A DNA stretch of 41,995 nucleotides. Source: Cyanophora paradoxa. Lineage: Eukaryota; Glaucocystophyceae; Cyanophorales; Cyanophoraceae. How positions within the stretch are numbered: position 1 is the stretch's first letter; every line of letters starts with the position of its first letter. Below the pieces are notes generated by a model. The model was not told where the DNA came from. It saw only the letters and a program-made list of their open reading frames with translations, and did no database searches. The stretch lies in assembly GCA_004431415.1 (NCBI GenBank), contig QPMI01000664.1:1-41995 (forward strand), in the 5' to 3' direction. This document shows, in pieces, positions 35,615 to 41,995 of this stretch. The position numbers and the translations under genes are program-made.

Positions 35615-36855
35615 AGCCGCGCCGCGCCCGCCGCGCCGCCGCGCCGCCGCCCGCCGCGCCGCGCCCGCCGCGCCGCCGCCGCCGGCCTCGCCGCCGCGCC
35701 TCGCGCGTGGGCGAGCCTCGCCGCCGCCCGCGCGCCTCCCGCGCCGCCGGCGAGATGCCGCGCCGCGCGCCGCGCCTCCGCCCCGCCCGGAGAGCCGCGC
35801 CCTGCCCCGCGCCTCCCGCGCCGCCCGCGAGATGCCCCGCCGCCCGCCGCGCCTCTGCCCGCCCGGAGAGCCGCGCCGCTGCCCGCCCGCGCCTCCCGCG
35901 CGTGCAGTGAGCCTCGTCGCCGCCCGCCGCGCCTCCCGACCGCCCGGCGAGATGCCCCGCCGCGCGCCGCGCCTCCGCCCCGCCCGGAGAGCCGCGCGCG
36001 CCCGCGCCGCTCCCGCGCCGCCGGCGAGATGCCCCGCGCCGCCGCGCCTCCGCCCCGCCCGGAGAGCCTCGCCGCCGCCCGCCGCGCCTCCCGCGCCGCC
36101 CGGCGAGATGCCCCGCCGCGCCCGCGCTCGCCCCGCCAGAGAGCCTCGCCCGCCCGTCGCGCCTCCGCCGCGTGCGGCGAGCCTCGTCGCCGCCCGCCGC
36201 GCCTCCGCCCCGCCCGGAGACCGCGCCGCTGCCGCCGCGCCTCCCGCCGCCCGGCGAGATGCCCCGCCGCCGCCGCGCTCTGCCCACCCGAGAGCGCGCC
36301 GCTGCCCGCCCGCGCTCCCGCGCGTGGTGAGCCTCGTCGCGCCGCCCGCCTCCCCGCACCGCCCGCGAGATGCCCCGCCGCGCGCCGCGCCTCCGCCCGC
36401 CCGGAGAGCCGCGCCGCTGCCCGCGCCGCCTCCCGCGCCGCCGGCGAGATGCCCGCGCCCGCCGCGCTCCGCCCCGCCCGGAGAGCCTCGCCGCCGCCGC
36501 CGCGCCTCCCGCGCGCCCGGCGAGATGCCCGCCGCGCGCCGCGCTCCGCCCGCCAGAGAGCCTCGCCGCCGCCCGTCGCGCCTCCGCGCGTGCGGCGAGC
36601 TCGTCGCCGCCCGCCGGCTCCGCCGCCCGGAGAGCCTCGCTGCGCCTTCGCGCTCCGCGCGTGCGGCAGCCTCGCGCGCCCGCGGCCTCCCGCGCCGCCC
36701 GGCGAATGCCCGCGCGCGCCGCGCCTCCGCCGCCAGAGAGCCGCGCGCTTGCCGCGCGCTACGCGGCGTGCAGTGAGCTCGCCGCGCCCGCCGCGCTCCG
36801 CCCCGCCCGGCGAGCCGCGCCGCCGCGCGCGCCTCCGCTCCGCCTGGCCGCGCCT
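35615..36855. repeat. GC-rich minisatellite, ~38-40-bp basic unit
   Basis: Almost pure G/C. Markers GAGATGCC and GAGAGCC, with an occasional GTGAGCCTCGTC, recur about every 38-40 bp. GAGATG occurs near 35752, 35829, 35949, 36025, 36106, 36256, 36367, 36446 and 36521. Long open frames appear in several phases because stop codons are absent in such sequence. They are not genes. Confidence 0.85.
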
Positions 36856-38407
36856 CGGCCCTATGCGGCGGCCCCATGACTTGTCTATGAGAAAACTTCT
36901 AAGCGTGGTACGAACTGTTCATATCGCTTGCCGGAGGGGCGGGTCCCCGCATGGATCGCGCTGCCTCAGCATCTGCGCTGCGTCGCCGAGTCTCCCTGCG
37001 CCACGGAGTACTCAGCCCTGGGGACTCATAGGAGAGATTGTATTAGAAGTGGCACGCACGAAGCTTTTCGCTCGTTAGCGGCTCGGGCTGTGTATCGGTT
37101 GCCTGTCGCCACATCGCGCCGCGCCAGTTCTTGGCATCCTTGGCATCCTCGCACACGTATGCTTGCACGCGCTCAGCTGCACGATGGGATGCAGCTGCGG
37201 GACCATTGCACATGGTTGCAGCAGCAATGCAGCTGCGGGACCGGGGTACCAGTACGCGATTGGACAGGGTACACATCCAAAAAGCCTTCGTCAACGTCTT
37301 CGTCCCGCAGGCCTCGCTGGCCGCCGCCGAGCAACAGCATTGAACCGCGACTCCTAGCGCATTCCTGTCCTCTTCACGCGCAGGTCCTTGGTCATCGGCT
37401 TCCGTTCATCGGCTTCAACGGACACCCGCTGCGGTCGGTCTCCCGCCGTCCACTTGGTGCCACGCTGGCTAACTAGCTCTTGAGGGCGGACAGCAACCCT
37501 TCCGAGCACCGAGACGCGAATTCCGACGCTCTGGACCGAGACGCGATGGCAGGTTCGAACAAGTGCCCAAGACACCGTCCTGCCATCGGATTTGCTAAGT
37601 GATCTGACTACTCCGTAAAGGAGCCCTCGGTGGTCTCCCTAGGCCTGCGTTCCGCGTTCCGCGGGCCGGGCCCTCTGGCACCAGGTACGCGCGCGCCCCA
37701 GGCTGCGCCACGTTAGCTAGCAATGCTTGCTAGCAAGCGCGCCAGGCCGGTCCATCCTATAGCTTCCCGTCCCGCGCTGAGCTTAGGTGCCGCGCCTTGC
37801 CGTGACTTCGCGCGTGCAGGCGCCTGGCGGCACCGCGGCACGCGCAACGAGGCGCCGCGGATGTGGTGGAGCACATGGAGCGGCGCCGGCGGCTGGGACA
37901 AGTGGGCGATGGCGCTGCGCGGATGGCGCTGCGAGTAGCTAAGAGGTGGTCAACGAGGCGCGATGTAGGTGTAGCTAGCTAGCTAGCGAGACCATTCAGG
38001 CATCTGATAGCTAGCTAGCTAGAGAGTGAGTGCAATCGAGATTGGCTGCTCGCTGGTGGGCGCGCGGCGCGGGTGGACGGGTGCTCCGGTCACAGGCCTG
38101 CGAGATAAGCTTAAATAAGCTTAGATGCCTGCCGAGATGAGCTTAAATGGTATTTCGGACTCATCATTGCGTGTCCGTTTCACTGAAATGGTATCTCGGG
38201 TTTTACTTAAGATACACCCGAGTTAATTCTCGCTGTGCGCGATATCGATACGTCTTCCTCTACTCGCTCGCCCTCGGCTCGGGACGCGCGAACGACGAGC
38301 AGGTGGAAGCGATGCGTGAGTTTCGGGTGCGTTCGACCTGCTGCGGCGTCGACCGATCGCGAGCCGCCCAGCGGCCGCGTCTTGCCGTCTGACGTCGACC
38401 CGCGGCC
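36856..38407. other. host intergenic DNA, no supported gene
   Basis: Only short overlapping ORFs. Simple TAGC repeats occur at 37974-37987 and 38011-38022. The palindrome CTAGCAATGCTTGCTAG is near 37719. Around 38100-38220 there is a small repetition of AAATGGTAT(T/C)TCGG and TAAGCTTA. Nothing else was recognised. Confidence 0.35.
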
Positions 38408-40151
38408 GTGCCGACGCCCCAGCCTGGCAGCGCGTCATCTACCGGAACCAGTACCGAGCCCGCGAGGATTGCAGCCCCCGCGTGTCTCAGATCCTCCTCT
38501 TTCGCTTCGGCGCCGCAGGCGCGCGCGCCGCATCCCGCACGCCCTGCGGCCGTGACCCCGGGTTTAGTGCGCGGGCCGGCGGCGGGCGCAGGGTTCGGCT
38601 CGGAGCTCCACCACACGGCCTCGCTCTGGGGATCGTGCTCAAGACGCGGCGCGTGCTCCTGGTGGCCCGCACCAGGACTGGCTGTGCGCGCGTCGCGCCC
38701 GCCCCTCTCAGAGTCTGCCCCCTCCCGCCCGAGCCGAGAGCGGGCGGCCCGGCGGCAGGTACGCGGACCACGATCTCTGCGCGGAGGAGTGCCGCTGCCT
38801 CGGCTGCCGCATGCTCCCGCTCTCCACCTGCTCGTGCGCCGACGCGCCGACGCGGCGGCGCGGCGCACCTCCCCCAGCCCGCCTCACGCGCCGGCGCGGG
38901 GCAGCCTCTCGGACCTTGGGGACCTGCAGAGCGGGGCGGCGCCCATATCGCTCGGGAAGCACGAGGCGCGCCGCGCTCCGGCCCACCCGCCCCCCCGCCT
39001 CGGGCGAGCCGGCGGCGGGGCGCAGCGAACAAGACGGTCCTCTACTACGACTTCGCGGCGTGGAGCGACGCGGCGCTCGCGCGCTCCGTGGCGGCCCCCG
39101 GCGAGGCGCGGCCCCCGGGCTTCGAGAAGTGGGGCCCCGAGTGGGCCCGCGCCCAGGCGCGCCTTGAAGGCCGGGCGAGCGACCCGCGGGCGCCCCCTCA
39201 CTCGCACGCGCGGCAGGCCGTCGCCTTCCTGCTGCGCTCCAACGCGCGGGGCGCGGCCTGGCTCGAGGAGGGCCTGCGCGCCGCCGGCCTCGCCCCCGGC
39301 GCCCCCTGCGTCTCCATCCACGTCCGGTCCGCCCCGCCCCGCCCCTGCGCCCCACGCCCGCCGCCGCCGAGCGGGCGGGGCAGGCGGCAGGACAAGAGGT
39401 CGGAGGCGAGGCCGCTGCCGCTGGCCCGGGTGCGGCGCCCGCTGCGCCCCCCGCGGGCGGGGCCGACCGGGGGGGCGGCCCGGCCAGTACGTGGAGCGGG
39501 CGGAGCCGTTCCTCCGCGCCCTCAACACGACCCTCTTCTTCGTCGCAACGGGTCCGCCTGCCCCCACGCCCCCCCTCCGGGGGCCGGGGGGCGAGGGGCG
39601 GGGGCAGACGAGGCAGCGGTGCTGCGGGAGGAGGCGGGGGCGTACGGGCCGCGCTACACCTTCCTCCACGCCCCCGACAAGGACCGCGCGGTGGGTGGGG
39701 CCCCGCCGGCCATGGCCAGCCGCGTCTCAGGGCGGCGGGGGCAGGTCTTCGACCACGCGAGCCACCTGCGGGAGCGGCGGAGGGGCGGGACGCGCACGCG
39801 CGAGTGGAAGGTGGCCCCCCGCGCCCTCCGCGGGGCCGCGGGCGAGGCGGGGCGGGGCGGGCAGGCGGCGATGGTGGACGTGGTGGCGCTGGCGACGTGC
39901 GGCGCCTCCGTCGTCACCTTCTCAAGCAACGTCCGCCGCCCCCCCGCCCCCGCCCCGCCCCGCCGAGCGCCCCGCTCCGCGCTGCAGATCGGGCGCCTGG
40001 TCGCCGAGCTGGCGACCTTCCTGCGGCACAACCACACGCGGGCGCGCGCCGGCCCCCGCCCCCCGCCCCCGCCTCTCGGGCCGAGGGGCGGGGGCGGCAG
40101 GTGCGGGGCGAGGTGGTCTCCCTCGACGACACTTTCTTCCTCCCGCCCTGA
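38408..40151 (+). CDS. GT23 family alpha-1,6-fucosyltransferase (FUT8-like), host gene with introns and frame breaks
   Basis: Conserved blocks appear in order across frames: VIYRNQYRAREDC, GFGSELHHTA then LGIVLKTRRVLLVA, LCAEECRCLGCRMLPLSTC, KTVLYYDFAAWSDAALARS, QAVAFLLRSNARG, CVSIHVR then DKRSEA, YVERAEPFLR, LREEAGAYGPRYTFLHAPDK, VDVVALATCGASVVTFSSNV and VVSLDDTFF near the stop at 40151. 'IHVR..DK' and 'TFSSxV' are typical of FUT8/GT23 enzymes, which add core fucose to N-glycans from GDP-fucose in the Golgi. Between IHVR and DKRSEA a GT...AG gap (about 39334-39390) looks like a short intron. Other breaks occur within a few codons and look like indels. The start is unclear. Confidence 0.62.
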
Positions 40152-40801
40152 CCGCCCGGCCCCGCCCAACCCGCGCCCCCCGCCCCTGCTCCTTCACCCA
40201 CGTCCGCCTCCTCCTTGGCTTCTCGGGGCCCCGCCCGCCCGCCCACCCCGCCCGTCCCGCAGACCCCCTCCCGGAGTCCACCCCCTTCGTTCGCCACCGA
40301 CGTCGACGCCCCACCATCCTCGCCCCGCGCCCCGCCGCCCCGCCCCCGGCGGCCTTCCTGGCGCGCGGCCCCGCGCGGCCTTCCCCCGGCGCCGGCAGCC
40401 CCGCGCGGCCGCGGGTCGACCCGCTGCTGGCGCCTCGCCTCTGGGGGCCCCGAGCATGCGCAGCGGGGCGGGTCCTGCGGAGGGCCCCGGCCAGGTCCCC
40501 ATGGCCAGTGCTCGCGAATTCGAAGCTGCTCGCGTTGATCCTGAGCTCGGCCCGCGGCCGGTCGCTTTCCGTTCGTGGCCCGCTGCAGTGCAATTCAATA
40601 CTTGTCCTGTCGACGTCTGTAATATGTGTGCCCCTCTCTGATCACTCCTCCCTCGTTCATTTTGTTCGTTAGTTCGTTAGTTCTTGTTTAGTGCAGTAGG
40701 AGACTCAGTGACTGCTGTAGATCACTAGAAGAGAAGCCCCGCTCCAAGTAGTGTCAGGCCGGCCGACACTTTTAATCTGACACTATTTACATTAAATATT
40801 G
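40152..40801. other. 3' flank of the GT23 gene and intergenic DNA
   Basis: GC-rich to 40560 without a supported gene, then more balanced. At 40750-40784 there is AGTGTCAG ... CTGACACT, an 8-bp inverted repeat, enclosing GGCCGGCC. Further TGTCA words follow to 40815. Confidence 0.35.
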
Positions 40802-41764
40802 TCAGGACAGTGTCACTTCCTGCCCCATTCTACTAGCTATAGTGGGAGATGGCCATGAATGGCCCAGAGTCGGCGCGTGCGCGCGCAGCAGAGTCGGCGC
40901 CCGCGCGCCCAGGAGGAGGCGGCGGGGAGGGGGGGGGCGGGGTGGCGCTGGGGGCACCCTCGGGCCCGACGAAGAGGGCGCCTCGAGCTCCCCCAGCGCC
41001 CCTGCGGGGGAGGCGCGAGGGGGGGCCCAGCTGCGGGGCGCGGCCCGGGGGCGGGGGCGGCGGGGCCGGCCCTTCGGGGCCCAGTGGCGGGGGCCAGCAG
41101 CGGGGGTCGACCCCGAGGCGCCGGGCGCCCCGCCGCCGGCCCGCCAGCTGCGAGGCCGAGGGCGCGCGAGGGCCCGAGGAGGAGGGAGGGGGGGCAGGGG
41201 CGGGGCGGGCCTTGCCGAGACGGGTGGTGAAGCAGAGGTTGTGCGCGATCGCCGTCGAGGGGCACAGCGACTGCACTGGGGCGTATGAGAGCCGGAGCCG
41301 CGGGCGAGGTTGGCGAAGAGGTGGATGCCGCAGGTGCGCGCCAGCTCCGACGCCCGCCGCACCCGCGCGGGGCGTCGGGCGGGGCCGGGGGGAGGGGGGC
41401 GGGAGAAGGGGAGGCGGGCTTCGCCGCGTCGCGCAGCCAGCCGGGAACCCTGGTCCGGGGCGGGGCGGGGCGGACGAGGTCGACGGCCCCGAGGATGGCG
41501 AGCGCCGTCCCCGCCCGCTGCCTGCGCCCCGCGTCCCTCTTCGACGCTCTCGAGGGAGTGCTTCAGCTCCCCCCGCATCAGCCGCCGCACGTTCAGCACG
41601 CGCCCGCCGGCGATCAGACCGGGGAAGGGGGAGGAGGAGGGGGAGAGGGGCGGACCGGCCGGAGACGTCAGCCTAGGGTCGGCACCGGCGAGAGAGGCCC
41701 TCCGAAGGCGAAGGACGCCGCACCACTGGAGGTCGATGCCGATACCCAGCGAGCCGCCCTGCAC
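40802..41764 (-). CDS. possible second host gene, unidentified
   Basis: A long GC-rich open frame on the minus strand. A few short segments look coding in one or another frame: QGGSLGIGIDLQWCGVLRL, GGRVLNVRRLMRGELKHSLE, ELARTCGIHLFANLARG and QSLCPSTAIAHNLCFTTRLG. They could be exons separated by Pro/Arg-rich introns. The remainder is low complexity, where open frames are expected by chance. I could not assign a family. The last 230 bp of the window (41765-41995) show nothing further. Confidence 0.25.
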   Translation of the reverse strand: MQGGSLGIGIDLQWCGVLRLRRASLAGADPRLTSPAGPPLSPSSSPFPGLIAGGRVLNVRRLMRGELKHSLESVEEGRGAQAAGGDGARHPRGRRPRPPRPAPDQGSRLAARRGEARLPFSRPPPPGPARRPARVRRASELARTCGIHLFANLARGSGSHTPQCSRCAPRRRSRTTSASPPVSARPAPPLPPLPPPRALARPRPRSWRAGGGAPGASGSTPAAGPRHWAPKGRPRRPRPRAAPRSWAPPRASPAGALGELEAPSSSGPRVPPAPPRPPPPRRLLLGARAPTLLRAHAPTLGHSWPSPTIASRMGQEVTLS

Positions 41765-41995
41765 CCTGTACCCGCCAGCACGTCCGGGTCCACCCCCGCA
41801 CCAGCTCCGCGAACCCTAAGGGTGCGCCGCTCAGACGACGGGGTACGGGGGAGGTGTGGGCTCGTCGGGGGGGAGCGGGGCGTCGGAGAAGGCTCGCTCC
41901 AGGCGGCGCGGGCCCCGGGCCCCGTCTGGGGCGGCGGGGCCGGCGGCTGAGCTGGCGGGGGCGGGGGCTCCGCTGGGCGGGGCGCAGGCGCAGGC

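Noticed and set aside
35133-36776. A 547-codon open frame on the plus strand
   Set aside because: Most of it lies in the GC-rich minisatellite, where several frames are open on both strands. No domain is visible.
38408-40672. One continuous 754-residue protein over the GT23 region
   Set aside because: The conserved GT23 blocks lie in different frames, so this open frame is an artefact of stop-poor GC-rich DNA.
41644-41764. Resemblance of QGGSLGIGIDLQWC to the 'GG..GI.I.W.CDLD' block of P2X receptors
   Set aside because: Only one short block is similar, and the expected following motifs were not found.
1-41995. CRISPR arrays, rRNA genes, insertion sequences and transposases
   Set aside because: None seen. 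The direct repeats present are tandem or promoter-like and lack unique spacers of constant size.

Overview
The first ~33.9 kb read as most of the genome of a small double-stranded DNA virus of a unicellular eukaryote; the rest (about 33.9-42.0 kb) is repeat-rich, very GC-rich DNA that looks like the nuclear genome of a microalga. The viral part carries a Nucleocytoviricota-type core: a double jelly-roll major capsid protein (7593-9050), an A32-type packaging ATPase (12632-13702), a poxvirus A22-like RuvC resolvase (12118-12594) and a VLTF3-like late transcription factor (14453-15414). It also carries two adjacent HUH endonucleases (15504-18338). I see no DNA polymerase, RNA polymerase subunit or integrase. 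A ~35-45 kb genome with these hallmarks and HUH replication is the profile I know from the proposed class Mriyaviricetes (Yaravirus and the Pleurochrysis endemic viruses). The assignment rests on motifs read by eye, not on a search or tree.

Layout. 1-1.9 kb: small membrane and acidic proteins. 1.87-3.3 kb: four copies of a TGACGTATT-containing module, two of them inverted around an AT-rich core (candidate enhancer or origin). 3.3-5.1 kb: three plus-strand genes behind E-box/TATA promoters, probably early. 5.2-12.1 kb: minus-strand virion block (conserved NCLDV virion-like protein, large structural proteins, capsid protein, Lys-rich and membrane proteins, three zinc ribbons). 12.1-18.3 kb: resolvase, ATPase, VLTF3 and HUH genes. 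18.4-20.2 kb: small structural and membrane genes. 20.2-28.3 kb: adhesion cassette (a ~1,730-residue coiled-coil/fibre protein, a C1q-like protein, an FN3 plus LamG-like protein). 28.3-33.4 kb: two beta-rich unknowns, an HNH endonuclease, a charged coiled-coil protein and one more unknown, with a second promoter-like repeat family.

Two promoter classes can be seen. Most genes have a T-rich core (A/T-TTTTCT or ATTTCT) about 10-30 nt before the ATG, often followed by a C/G-rich run and TAAA; this is probably the late promoter. VLTF3 and the 3.3-4.3 kb genes instead have CACGTG and TCACCTGA boxes. This fits an early programme making VLTF3, which then switches on virion genes, with the HUH proteins starting replication and the A32 ATPase and RuvC enzyme acting in packaging and processing.

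Host side: a CGCGATCG cluster, five tandem ~170-bp repeats (34030-34885), a ~1.2-kb GC-rich minisatellite (35615-36855), and a GT23/FUT8-like fucosyltransferase gene (38408-40151). Many genes, viral and host, are split by single-base frame changes with few internal stops. Uncorrected long-read indels are the simplest explanation, so coordinates of broken genes are outer limits.
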